Source of the DNA: Actinomadura physcomitrii
GTDB lineage: Bacteria > Actinomycetota > Actinomycetes > Streptosporangiales > Streptosporangiaceae
Assembly (NCBI RefSeq): GCF_008923205.2
Contig: NZ_WBMS02000061.1
Span: 1-54,609 of the forward strand
Direction: 5' to 3'
Length of the DNA: 54,609 nucleotides
Below the pieces are notes generated by a model. That model ran no database searches. It worked only from the letters and a program-made list of their open reading frames with translations, and was not told the origin of the DNA. Position 1 is the first letter of the stretch, and every line of letters starts with the position of its first letter. A program made the translations under genes and the position numbers. Positions 35,173 to 43,003 of this stretch are shown here, piece after piece.

Positions 35173-36069
35173 TTACCGGTTCAGTGAGCCGGATCGCGAC
35201 GCGGCCTGCGCTTCTTTCCTGTACAGGTGCACCAGGCCACGGGTCACGGCGCCCGGCCATACGGTCGCGTGCTGTTCGTCGGGGATGACTTCGCTGCGGA
35301 CGTCGACTTCCGGGCGGCCGCGCAGCCGTTCGGTGAAGGCGGCGAGGTCGGCGACCATGTTGAGTCCGGACAGCGAACGTCGCATCGCAGCAGGCATGAC
35401 CGGCCAACTCCGGTCCGGGCTGTCCTCCCGCTCGCCCACGGCAAGGTAAACGTCACCGGCATCGCGGGTGACGAAGGGAGCTCGCCGGTCATCGAGCAGC
35501 AGGTGGTCGTCCCACCACAGCGACGGGCTCACCGCCAGGAACCTGCGGAACCCTTCCGGGCGGCGGACCAGCGCCCAGCAGGTGAACAGCCCGCCCAGGG
35601 AGAAGCCCGCGAGCCCCCGGTCGGCGGAGTCGAGCCCATGCGCCGGTTCGACACGAGGGGCGATCACCTCGCTGATGAGGTCGAGCATCGCGTCGGCGCC
35701 TCCTGTCCCGTGAGGCGTCCTGCCCTGGTGGTATCCGCCGGCCGCGCTGGTCGGCGTCAGGTCGCGCGCACGTCGGGCGGACAGCTCGTCGCGGTCTTCG
35801 ATGGCCGGAGAGATGCCGACGATGGCCACGGGACGCAGCTGCCCCAAAGAGAAGGCCAGCGTGTTCTGCGCGATCTGCGCCGTGGTCAGAAACGTCAGGA
35901 AACCGTCGAGCAGATACAGCACGGGTAACGGGCCGGAATCCGCCCGTGAACCGGCTTGCGGAAGAGCCACGGAGACATCCCACCGGCCGGTCGGCGAGTC
36001 ATCGGTGACCAGCGTGTACCGCACCGCACCCGGTAGCTCCACCGGACCGGTCGACCAGAATACGGCCAT
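35173..36069 (-). CDS. Esterase of the enterochelin-esterase/esterase D type
   Basis: A 298-residue alpha/beta hydrolase. Supporting segments are LPVLYLLDGFLTF (first strand and oxyanion region), GRTPHGTGGADAMLDLISEV, the nucleophile elbow LAGFSLGGLFTCWAL (about residue 153) and FLAVSPSLWWDD. The acid is within DVYLAVGERED and the final histidine in DEQHATVWPG. ATG 36069 is taken as start, where the family sequence begins; the open frame runs on to 36378 without family character. It is a single gene on the minus strand, downstream of the TetR regulator. Siderophore esters or simple acyl esters are possible substrates. Confidence 0.85.
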   Translation of the reverse strand: MAVFWSTGPVELPGAVRYTLVTDDSPTGRWDVSVALPQAGSRADSGPLPVLYLLDGFLTFLTTAQIAQNTLAFSLGQLRPVAIVGISPAIEDRDELSARRARDLTPTSAAGGYHQGRTPHGTGGADAMLDLISEVIAPRVEPAHGLDSADRGLAGFSLGGLFTCWALVRRPEGFRRFLAVSPSLWWDDHLLLDDRRAPFVTRDAGDVYLAVGEREDSPDRSWPVMPAAMRRSLSGLNMVADLAAFTERLRGRPEVDVRSEVIPDEQHATVWPGAVTRGLVHLYRKEAQAASRSGSLNR

Positions 36070-36265
36070 GGCAGCAGCACTACCACCGGATGGTCTCTTC
36101 AACACTTGTGATCGAGTAAGAAGGGGAATCCAATCTGAGTCTGCAACTCGCGGGCCGGTTGCGTCCCGCGCGGCGTAAGCGCGGCAACGAGAGATTTCCG
36201 CGGCGCTTGAGACGGTAGCCGCACCCGGCGCCGACAGTCCGAACCATGCGGGCTTGTGCCCAATT

Positions 36266-36874
36266 TCAGGGGGCGGCGTTTTCGGGGTGCTCGCGCAGCA
36301 GGTAGCAGCCCACCCTGATCTCGAATCGCGCCTCGGCGGCCGAGGAAACCCCCGCCAGCCACCGGCCCGCAGCGGCAACGAAGACGTCGATCACGATCCG
36401 GAGCCGGCGGCGCAGCTCGCCATCGACCGGACCGCCCGCCATCGCGACATGCTCGATCACCTGAAGGTGGAGCTGCTGGGTCTGCAAGATGATCGGTGCG
36501 TACTCGGGCCGGGTGTCGCCCAGCACTCTGTTCAAGGCGGTCGTGAGCCGCTGGTCGCGCTGTGCTGCGCGGAACTCGCGGAGCAGGTGGTTGGCGACGC
36601 GTTCCTGAACCGTGGTTCCTTGTGGCGTCTCACTACGGACGCGCCGCAGGGCGTTCTCGTATCTGCTCTGCGAGATCGCTAGAAGCAGGTGGTCTTTGGA
36701 CGGGAAGTATCGGTAGAGCGTGGCCAGTGAAACAGCCGCGCGCTCGGCGAGCTCCTTCATTTGCAGCGCATCCTCGCCCCCGCCGGCCAACATCGCTGTG
36801 GCCGCCTGGAGCATGCGCTGGTAGCGGTCGTGCTGCGAAGGAGTCACAGGGGCCGGGAGCGTCGTGGGGGTCAT
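36266..36874 (-). CDS. TetR-family transcriptional regulator (paralogue 1)
   Basis: A 202-residue repressor. The N-terminal helix-turn-helix is ALQMKELAERAAVSLATLYR with the following YFPSKDHLLLA. The C-terminal ligand domain ends with AAAGRWLAGVSSAAEARFEI and GCYLLREH. ATG 36874 has GAAAGG upstream. It resembles KstR/FadR-like TetR proteins that sense acyl-CoA. It is clearly related to the second TetR at 40.5 kb (same spacing of QMK, TLYRYFPS, DHLLL, RWLAG, GC-LL). It is followed by the esterase, and a SDR/MaoC/MBL group lies upstream. Confidence 0.9.
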   Translation of the reverse strand: MTPTTLPAPVTPSQHDRYQRMLQAATAMLAGGGEDALQMKELAERAAVSLATLYRYFPSKDHLLLAISQSRYENALRRVRSETPQGTTVQERVANHLLREFRAAQRDQRLTTALNRVLGDTRPEYAPIILQTQQLHLQVIEHVAMAGGPVDGELRRRLRIVIDVFVAAAGRWLAGVSSAAEARFEIRVGCYLLREHPENAAP

Positions 36875-37287
36875 CGCCTTTCGCACGTGTCCGTGTTCCT
36901 CGTCCAGAAGAGATTCTTGTCCTGGGCTCAAGGATCGCACGCATGTGTGTCTAGACCGTGGTAGGCCGTGGGCACTGACCGGGGCGGCCTTGGGTGCGCG
37001 CAGTGCGACAGTTCTCTCGTGCGGGCTAAGGCCACGCGCCGGTTGGCGAATCCGACCTGGGGTGTCGGCGAGGTTCACCGGCACGCCATGTACGGCCCGG
37101 TCGACCACGCTCGGCTCGCCGGCCTCTGCATGATCGAAAAACCCTGCTCGCGGCTCAGCAGCCCGCTCGACCTTGCCGTCGAGCGGGCTGCACGGGATGC
37201 CGAGCCCAGTCCTGATCTCCCCGCATCCTGGCCCGGGGGACGCGTGCGCTTGTTCATCCAGCAGATGTCGCCTGGCTCAACAGAACC
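36875..37287. other. Intergenic stretch between SDR 3' end and TetR start
   Basis: No gene is supported. It holds the TetR promoter region, with an imperfect repeat around GCACGCATGTGTGTCTAGACC (36937-36957), and a perfect 14-bp hairpin (37158-37191) that probably ends the SDR transcript. Confidence 0.5.
37158..37191 (-). terminator. Hairpin terminator downstream of the SDR
   Basis: The arms 37158-37171 and 37178-37191 pair over 14 perfect bases with a 6-nt loop, 97 bases past the SDR stop codon on the minus strand. Confidence 0.7.
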
Positions 37288-38217
37288 TCAATCGGTGCTG
37301 AGCTGGCTGGCGAAGAGGCTGCGCGGCAGGCCGTTGGCCGCCGGGCGGAAGCTGCCCTCGATCGCCGTGGCGAGCCGGTCGTACTCCCACGGCGCGGGGG
37401 CGCTGAGCTGCCTGATGATCTGCGGGTTCTCATACAGGCCCACCTCGAACCCGGCGGATGAGATCACCCGTCCGGTCAGCCAGTCCGACCGCTCGCTGGC
37501 GAGGTACAGAGCGACCGGCGCGATGTTGTCCGGGGACCTCTGCAGGTCCCCGTCCGAGGGACGTTCCTCGTGCTGCACCCGCTTGTCCGACGGCACGGTG
37601 GCGGTCAGCCGGGTGGCCGCGCCGGGGGCGATCGCGTTGGCGGTGACGCCATAGCGAGCCAGGCCTTGGGCCAGGGAGTAGGTGAGGCCGACGATGCCCA
37701 TCTTGGCCGCCGCGTAATTCGGCTGGCCCGGCGAGCCGTCGAGGCCGGACACTGAGGTGAAGTTGATGACACGGTAGTGGCCCCCGGGGTTGCGCTGCTC
37801 GCGCCAGTAGGCGGAGGCCGGGCGGACCGTGGAGTAGTGCCCCTTCAAGTGGACCCTGATCACCTCGTCCCAGTCCTGCTCGGTCAGGTTGAAGATCATC
37901 CGGTCGCGGAGGATTCCGGCCACGTTGACGACGATGTCCAGCTTGCCGAACTGCTCCACGGCGGTGCGTACGAGCCGCTCGCCGGTTGCGACGTCGCCGA
38001 TGTCGCCACCGTCCGCGATGGCCGTGCCGCCGCCGGCGGCGATCTCCTCGGCGATCTGCTTCGCCGGCCCTTCCCCACCACCGGTACCGTCTGGCGCGCT
38101 GCCGAGGTCGTTGATGACCAGCGACGCGCCCTCTGCTGCGAACAGTCGGCTGATCGACGCGCCGATACCGCGCGCGCCGCCCGTGATGATGGCTACCCGT
38201 CCGTCGATGACGCCCAT
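37288..38217 (-). CDS. SDR-family 3-hydroxyacyl-CoA dehydrogenase-like oxidoreductase
   Basis: A 309-residue short-chain dehydrogenase. It has the cofactor motif IITGGARGIGASISRLFAAE, NVAGILRDRM (NAG-type), the serine in INFTSVSG and the catalytic YAAAK, then VTANAIAPGAATRLT. The insertion after the first strand (NDLGSAPDGTGGG) and the RDRMIFNLTEQDWDEV stretch are typical of the SDR domain of peroxisomal-type multifunctional enzyme 2, which oxidises 3-hydroxyacyl-CoA. GAGGGA lies upstream of the ATG. A MaoC-type hydratase remnant lies immediately upstream on the same strand, the matching half of that pathway. Confidence 0.9.
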   Translation of the reverse strand: MGVIDGRVAIITGGARGIGASISRLFAAEGASLVINDLGSAPDGTGGGEGPAKQIAEEIAAGGGTAIADGGDIGDVATGERLVRTAVEQFGKLDIVVNVAGILRDRMIFNLTEQDWDEVIRVHLKGHYSTVRPASAYWREQRNPGGHYRVINFTSVSGLDGSPGQPNYAAAKMGIVGLTYSLAQGLARYGVTANAIAPGAATRLTATVPSDKRVQHEERPSDGDLQRSPDNIAPVALYLASERSDWLTGRVISSAGFEVGLYENPQIIRQLSAPAPWEYDRLATAIEGSFRPAANGLPRSLFASQLSTD

Positions 38218-38228
38218 GTGCTGTCCCT

Positions 38229-38600
38229 CTTTCCCGTGTTCGTGGTGAGTGTCGGTCGGCTGACTCGTGCAGGCGGCCCCGGTCTGGGACCGGCGTACCG
38301 TTGCTCGTGGTTCGATCTACGCGGCTTTTCCGTCGGCCAGATGGAGATCGTAAGTTTGTCGCCGGGGATCACCGGCCGAGTGAACCGGCCTTTCGTCGAC
38401 AGGAACCGAGCCGGATCAGCCCCGCGGACAGTGTGCAGCGGCGCTCGTCTGCCATTGCCGTATGAGCACACTCCGTGCAGTATCGGCCGTGGGAAGTTGC
38501 CCGCGAGGTCGGAGTGCAGTGGGTTCCGGCCACCGGCGAGTCGGTAGAGGAGCGCGAGTGCGGCGCCGCCCTTGTCGAAGATCCCGATAGGGCGCGACAC
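38229..38600 (-). pseudogene. MaoC-type enoyl-CoA hydratase 2, remnant
   Basis: One minus-strand frame keeps the hydratase-2 signature: LLYRLAGGRNPLHSDL, NFPRPILHGVCSYG, DPARFLSTKGRFTRPVIPGD and KLTISIW. About eight residues between HSDL and FPRPILHG are missing, the N-terminal half of the family (about 150 residues) is absent, and the sequence is lost after SIWPTE. The kept residues include the Asp/His dyad region (RNPLHSD). It sits just upstream of the SDR, the usual partner in (R)-specific hydration and dehydrogenation. The enzyme is certainly not complete. Confidence 0.72.
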
Positions 38601-38729
38601 CGTCCAGGATGAGCCCGCCATCTGCAACACGCATGCACATTGCGCCATTGCACGCTCCGGAGGAGATTGCACCGTCGAGCCTCATACTGACAGTCGATTG
38701 CCAAACTGGTTTCTCGTCTTGTTAGGCTT

Positions 38730-39773
38730 TCAGGCCGACCGGGGCAGTGACTGCCACAGTCCGACTCCGCTCACAGTGGCGCACGTGACCGTTCCTAGTG
38801 ACTGCAGGTGCCGCAAGTGGGCGACGACTTCGCCCAGTGCCGCTTGATGCTGGACGGCGGACAGTTGGCTCCACTGGCGGGACCACGTCACCCGCCTGGC
38901 CACCTGCCAGGCCGTATGCCGGCCGGGAGCGGAACCGACGATGACCGCCGCTTCCTCCAGCCGCTCGATGTGATGGTCCCTGAGGTCGTCAAGTCGGGCG
39001 TCCAGTCCGGCGAACCGGTACTCATGAGCGGGAAGCACCTCCTTCGCCGCTGTCTTGCGCAGTTCCTTCAGCGACTCCAGGTAGTCGGCGAGCGGGTCGG
39101 AGTCCGGGTGGGAGGCGGAGATGTTGGGTGTGATGCGCGGCAGCACGTGATCACCGGTGAGCAGCAGGTCGTGCGTCTCGTCGTGGAAGCAGAGGTGACC
39201 GGGCGAGTGGCCGGGCGTCCAGACCGCACGCAGCCGCACTCCCGGCACGTCGACCAGGTCACCGTGCGCGAGCAACCGGTCGGCCCTGGCCATCGCCGCG
39301 GCGGCGCCGCCGTAACCGTCGGCCGTCATCCACCTGATGTGCTCCTCGGGGGAGCCGCACCAGCGCATGTAATGGGCGGTGGAGTCGTTCCAGTCCGGGC
39401 GGGCGAACCTGGCGAGTTGCGCGTCCTCGTGTTCGTGCATGCCGATCCAGGCGCCGGACTGACCGCGCACCGCATCAGACAGGCCGTGGTGGTCAGGGTG
39501 CACGTGCGTAACGAGCACGGCGGTCACCGCGCTCAGCGGAACCGAGCAGGCGGCAAGACCTTCTGTCAATGCCTGCCAGCTCACGGGGGCATTCCACCCC
39601 GGGTCCACGAGGACGAACCCGGAGGCATGCTCGATCAGATAGCTCAGCACGTACCGCAGCGGGCTGCCCGGAATGGGCACGGGAATCGACCAGACGCCGG
39701 GAACGACCCGTTCCACCGGCGGAATCTCCGTGCGCAGCCAGGCCTCCCGCTGCAGCGTCCCGGTCACCCGCAT
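38730..39773 (-). CDS. Metallo-beta-lactamase-fold hydrolase
   Basis: A 347-residue MBL-fold protein. The zinc motif is VTHVHPDHHGLSD (about residue 86), with further ligands in WTPGHSPGHLCF and LLTGDHVLPR, and PAHEYRF late. A winged-helix-like C-terminal extension (QLSAVQHQAALGEVVAHLRHL) is shared with LACTB2/hydroxyacylglutathione-hydrolase-like proteins. ATG 39773 is chosen because GGGGAGG lies 8 bases upstream; the longer frame to 39830 has none. Such enzymes hydrolyse thioesters or lactones. It lies in the SDR/MaoC neighbourhood, on the same strand. Confidence 0.9.
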   Translation of the reverse strand: MRVTGTLQREAWLRTEIPPVERVVPGVWSIPVPIPGSPLRYVLSYLIEHASGFVLVDPGWNAPVSWQALTEGLAACSVPLSAVTAVLVTHVHPDHHGLSDAVRGQSGAWIGMHEHEDAQLARFARPDWNDSTAHYMRWCGSPEEHIRWMTADGYGGAAAAMARADRLLAHGDLVDVPGVRLRAVWTPGHSPGHLCFHDETHDLLLTGDHVLPRITPNISASHPDSDPLADYLESLKELRKTAAKEVLPAHEYRFAGLDARLDDLRDHHIERLEEAAVIVGSAPGRHTAWQVARRVTWSRQWSQLSAVQHQAALGEVVAHLRHLQSLGTVTCATVSGVGLWQSLPRSA

Positions 39774-40459
39774 CCGTGGAGCCTCCCCACCTTCAGAGTC
39801 TGATGACACCCGCACCCTCCCGTGGTTCACTCACTCAAAAAAGCATAACCGACTCTCATTCCTGTCAGCCGTGCCGGGGTCGGCGATGAGCCCTGCACTG
39901 TCGGATCGGGGCGGTACGAGCGATCGATCCAGAGGCAGATTTCCGTAACCACGTCCGAGCCGCGGGGAGCAGGTCTCCGCGAAGCGATGGAGCGGCGACA
40001 GCTCGGCCGGCGGCCATCGGCAGCATTACGCGCGCCGCGACGAGCCCGGCCTCGTCGGCCGCCTCGCAGTTGGCGCGCTGGAAGCTAGTGGGACTCCATA
40101 CACGCAGACACTCCATGCAGCCCGTCAAGCAGCCGCTTGGCGAGGAGGCAGTGCTCGGACACGATCCGGGAGCCTGGTGGTTCGGCGGCCAAGCTGACCC
40201 GCGCCGGATTGGGCGTCTTGGGTTCTCTTCTGGACGCCGAGGTGACCCGCGCGGCGGTTGTCGGCTCCGACGGTGGGGAGGGCAAGGCGGCCATCACGGC
40301 GATCGGTGGCGCTCCAGGCGAAACGTTCGCCGGCGCGCCAACGAAGCTCAGGTGGGGACATCATCAGCGAGAGTGCACCCGGTCGACTCGACGACCCCGG
40401 GTGTCGATCGCGACGCACCGATTAACCGGTTGCGCGTGGAAATCCTGAGGAAGAGCGTT
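39774..40459. other. Long stretch without a supported gene
   Basis: Open frames exist on both strands but none has recognisable family sequence or a convincing ribosome binding site. Composition is like coding DNA, so this may be a decayed gene. The left end should hold the promoter of the MBL-fold gene. Confidence 0.4.
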
Positions 40460-41116
40460 CTATCTCCCGCGCGTGAGCGCGGGATCGGGTGCCACCCGCT
40501 CTAGCTCGGCATCGATGACGTCGTCGGAGAGTTCAAGCAGCCGGCAACCGATCTCGATCTGCGCCTCCACGTCGGTGACGGAATAGAGGCCGGCCAACCA
40601 GCGCCGCGTCGCCATGCCGGAAATGTCAAGGACGACGGTCAGTAGCTTCTCCTGCTGCTCGCTCAGCCTGCCTCCGCCTGCGGCGACATGACGTACGACC
40701 TGCATGTGCGTGTGCTCGACCGCCTCGATGATCGCGCTGTGACTTCGCCTGCCGCCTGCCAGCGCGGCTGCCAGCGCGGCGGTGAGGCGTTGGCTCCGCT
40801 GCTGGGCGAGGAACTCCCGCTTCAGGTAGGCGGCTACTCGCTCGCGGGGCGTGTCACCCGGCGGAACCTCCGCGGACACCTGGCGGGCGGCCGCCTGGCA
40901 CTTGGAGAGCGCCACGACGAGCAGCAAGTGATCCCTTGAGGGAAAGTACCGGTAGAGCGTCGACAGCGACACCTCCGCCCGCTGCGCCAGGTCCTTCATC
41001 TGCACGGCCTCCTGCCCCTCTTCGGACAGGATCTCGATCGCGGCAGCGATCACTCGGTCATACCGGGCCTGCCGCGCCGGCGTCTCCACAACCGTCGGCA
41101 GATCCTCCTGGCTCAT
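40460..41116 (-). CDS. TetR-family transcriptional regulator (paralogue 2)
   Basis: A 218-residue repressor. Its helix-turn-helix is AVQMKDLAQRAEVSLSTLYR followed by YFPSRDHLLLV. The C-terminal part has REFLAQQRSQRLTAALAAAL, RHVAAGGGRLSEQQ, MATRRWLAG and GCRLLELSDD. It matches the TetR at 36.3 kb along its whole length, so the two are paralogues flanking the SDR, MaoC remnant and MBL gene. An acyl-CoA or a related lipid is a plausible ligand by family. The gene is preceded by a gene-free stretch (41117-41446) in which no clear operator is seen. Confidence 0.9.
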   Translation of the reverse strand: MSQEDLPTVVETPARQARYDRVIAAAIEILSEEGQEAVQMKDLAQRAEVSLSTLYRYFPSRDHLLLVVALSKCQAAARQVSAEVPPGDTPRERVAAYLKREFLAQQRSQRLTAALAAALAGGRRSHSAIIEAVEHTHMQVVRHVAAGGGRLSEQQEKLLTVVLDISGMATRRWLAGLYSVTDVEAQIEIGCRLLELSDDVIDAELERVAPDPALTRGR

Positions 41117-41446
41117 GTCGCCAATGTAGCCGAGCGACCTGGCGATTCATCGCGCGCCAGCGAAGCTGGAGACAGGCATCAAGGAGACAGGTTCTCGCCG
41201 CTACACGCCTGTCGGAAGTCGCTGAGAATCCACCGCGCGTTTTGCCGGGCCGCGCTGTTCAGGTCATGGCCCAGGCGCTGGGCGTGGCATGGAAGTCGGC
41301 GGAGATCAACCGGACACGGGTAGCAGCACTTCCCGGGTCAGGTCGGACAGCCTCTGCAGCCCGCCCAGGACGGCATCTGGTCGTTCCGAAGGGCGCAGCC
41401 CGTGAACGAGGGCCTGCTGGAGTCTCCTAACCAGTTGGGGGCTCAT
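41117..41446. other. Intergenic stretch between TetR and LysE genes
   Basis: No gene is supported. It includes GCTGGAGTCTCC at 41416-41427, which recurs as part of a full palindrome (CTGGAGTCTCCAG) at 44696-44708. Confidence 0.4.
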
Positions 41447-42064
41447 TTATGTGATCAGCTTTTCCAGGAGCAGCAATGCGCCGATCCCGACCATCGCCAG
41501 GCCGGAGACGCGGGTCACCGCCCGTGCGGCCGTGGGGCGCGCGGCCAAGACCACGCGCGCCCCCGTACCGACCCCGGTGTAGACGACGGCGCAACTGGCC
41601 ACATGGACCAGCCCCAGCGCCGTGATCTGCATCGCCGCAGGCCAGGCCGCGTCCGGATCGGTGAACTGCGGCAACAGCGCCAAGAACAGCAGGAACACCT
41701 TGGGGTTGAGCCCGCTGACCCCGGCTCCCTTCGCCGCCTGCCGCACCCAGGATCCGGCCGCTTCTTCCGCGCCTGTCCGCAGCTGTGCGGGGCGGGTGAT
41801 CGCGCCGATCCCGAGCCACACCAGATACGCCGCGCCCACCACCGTCAGCGCGGTCAGGACCGACGGTGAGCGCTCCACCAACGCGGCGACGCCTGCGGCC
41901 ACCACCATGGTGGCCGCCAGATGCCCGGCCAGCATCCCGCCCACCGCCGGCAGCACCGTGCGATGCCGCAGCCCCGCCGCGATCGCGTACGCCCAATCCG
42001 CCCCCGGTGTCAGCACGAACAGCAAAGACACCGACCAGAACGCGGCGACGGCGCCGATCGCCAT
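41447..42064 (-). CDS. LysE-family exporter (RhtB type)
   Basis: A 205-residue inner-membrane protein with about six hydrophobic helices. The N-terminal LLFVLTPGADWAYAIAAGLR is the LysE/RhtB signature, and the mid-protein GVSGLNPKVFLLFLALLPQF is equally typical. ATG 42064 gives the standard N-terminus; an upstream ATG at 42085 is less likely. It is divergent from an Lrp/AsnC-type regulator 133 bases away, a common arrangement in which the regulator senses the amino acid and induces its exporter. The exported amino acid is unknown. Confidence 0.92.
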   Translation of the reverse strand: MAIGAVAAFWSVSLLFVLTPGADWAYAIAAGLRHRTVLPAVGGMLAGHLAATMVVAAGVAALVERSPSVLTALTVVGAAYLVWLGIGAITRPAQLRTGAEEAAGSWVRQAAKGAGVSGLNPKVFLLFLALLPQFTDPDAAWPAAMQITALGLVHVASCAVVYTGVGTGARVVLAARPTAARAVTRVSGLAMVGIGALLLLEKLIT

Positions 42065-42197
42065 GACCTCGCACCCCCTTCGCACATCCAGGACTCAGCG
42101 GATCTGACGTCCCGAGAGGGAAAATTAGTGGCTTTTGACGGAAATGTGCTTCCAAGTTCTTCCCCGCATGCGGCCGGTATGGGGAAGGATCTGCCTC

Positions 42198-42650
42198 ATG
42201 GACGACGTAGACCGCGCAATCCTTGCCGAGCTCCAGCGGGACGGCCGCCTCACCGTCACCGAACTCGCCGAGCGGGTTCGTCTCAGCCTCTCGCCCTGCC
42301 ACCGCCGGTTGCGCGCCCTTGAGCGCTCCGGCGCGATCAGCGGCTACCACGCGCGCCTCGACCCCGCCGTCCTCGGCCTCACCTTCGAAGCCCTCGTCTT
42401 CGTCACCATGCGCGGCGCGGACCGTGACACCATCGCCGCCTTCGAACAGGCCGTCGCCGACATCCCCCACGTCCTGCAGGCCCAGCGCCTCTTCGGCGAT
42501 CCCGACTACCTCCTACGCGTCGTCATCCGCGACCAGCCCGCCTTCCAACAGCTCTACGACGAGCGCCTTTCCACACTCCCCGGCGTCCAGCGCCTCACCT
42601 CAACGCTCATCATGAAAAGCGTCGTGGAGAACCGTCCTCTCCCTCTATGA
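42198..42650 (+). CDS. Lrp/AsnC-family transcriptional regulator
   Basis: A 150-residue regulator. The N-terminal helix-turn-helix is VDRAILAELQRDGRLTVTEL followed by RLSLSPCHRRLRALERSGAI, and the C-terminal RAM ligand-binding domain has VLQAQRLFGDPDYLLRVVI. ATG 42198 is chosen (GGGGAAGG upstream; MDDVDRAIL is the family start). The open frame from 42135 adds residues without family character. It should control the divergent LysE exporter in response to an amino acid. Confidence 0.93.
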   Translation: MDDVDRAILAELQRDGRLTVTELAERVRLSLSPCHRRLRALERSGAISGYHARLDPAVLGLTFEALVFVTMRGADRDTIAAFEQAVADIPHVLQAQRLFGDPDYLLRVVIRDQPAFQQLYDERLSTLPGVQRLTSTLIMKSVVENRPLPL

Positions 42651-43003
42651 GCCGGCCGGCACCGCCCGTCCGGCGCTCGGGACGAGAGCCGATGTCGAAG
42701 CCGATCATGTCGGCGCAGCAGCACAGAGGACCGTTGCGCCCGTGCACCGCTCAGGTGCGGGCCCGCCGCTCGCCTCATGGAAGGCGTCACGACGGGCATT
42801 GAGTGCATTCTTAACGGAGCATGTCACTCAGTGCTCTAAGTTCCGTGCATTTGCTCCCGTCCGCGTGGATCAGCCCGATGACCGGGAGAACAGGGGACGG
42901 TTGGGAGATCACTTTTCGGCGCTATGTGTCGCGCAGAGCGCGTTGGGCGGCTGAACGAAAGCGTCTCCTATACTTGGTTGGCCGGAAGCGGAGGGAGCGC
43001 CAC
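42651..43003. other. Intergenic stretch with the FadR-type gene promoter
   Basis: No gene is supported. A TATACT -10 box at 42969-42974 lies 29 bases before the GTG start of the tandem regulator; a weak TTGGGC at 42943-42948 (20-bp spacing) might act as -35. Confidence 0.5.

Noticed and set aside
36922..36935. Eighth operator copy (TCCTGGGCTCAAGGAT region) upstream of the TetR gene
   Set aside because: The spacing is wrong and only the outer bases match the ATCCTG-N4-CAGGAT element.
40465..40484. 8-bp hairpin at the end of the TetR gene
   Set aside because: It lies inside the last codons of the coding sequence; it could be a terminator but is equally explained by coding constraint.
42084..42097. 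Operator-like ATCCAGGACT upstream of the LysE gene
   Set aside because: Only one half-site with a mismatch, and the gene has no link to the catabolic island.
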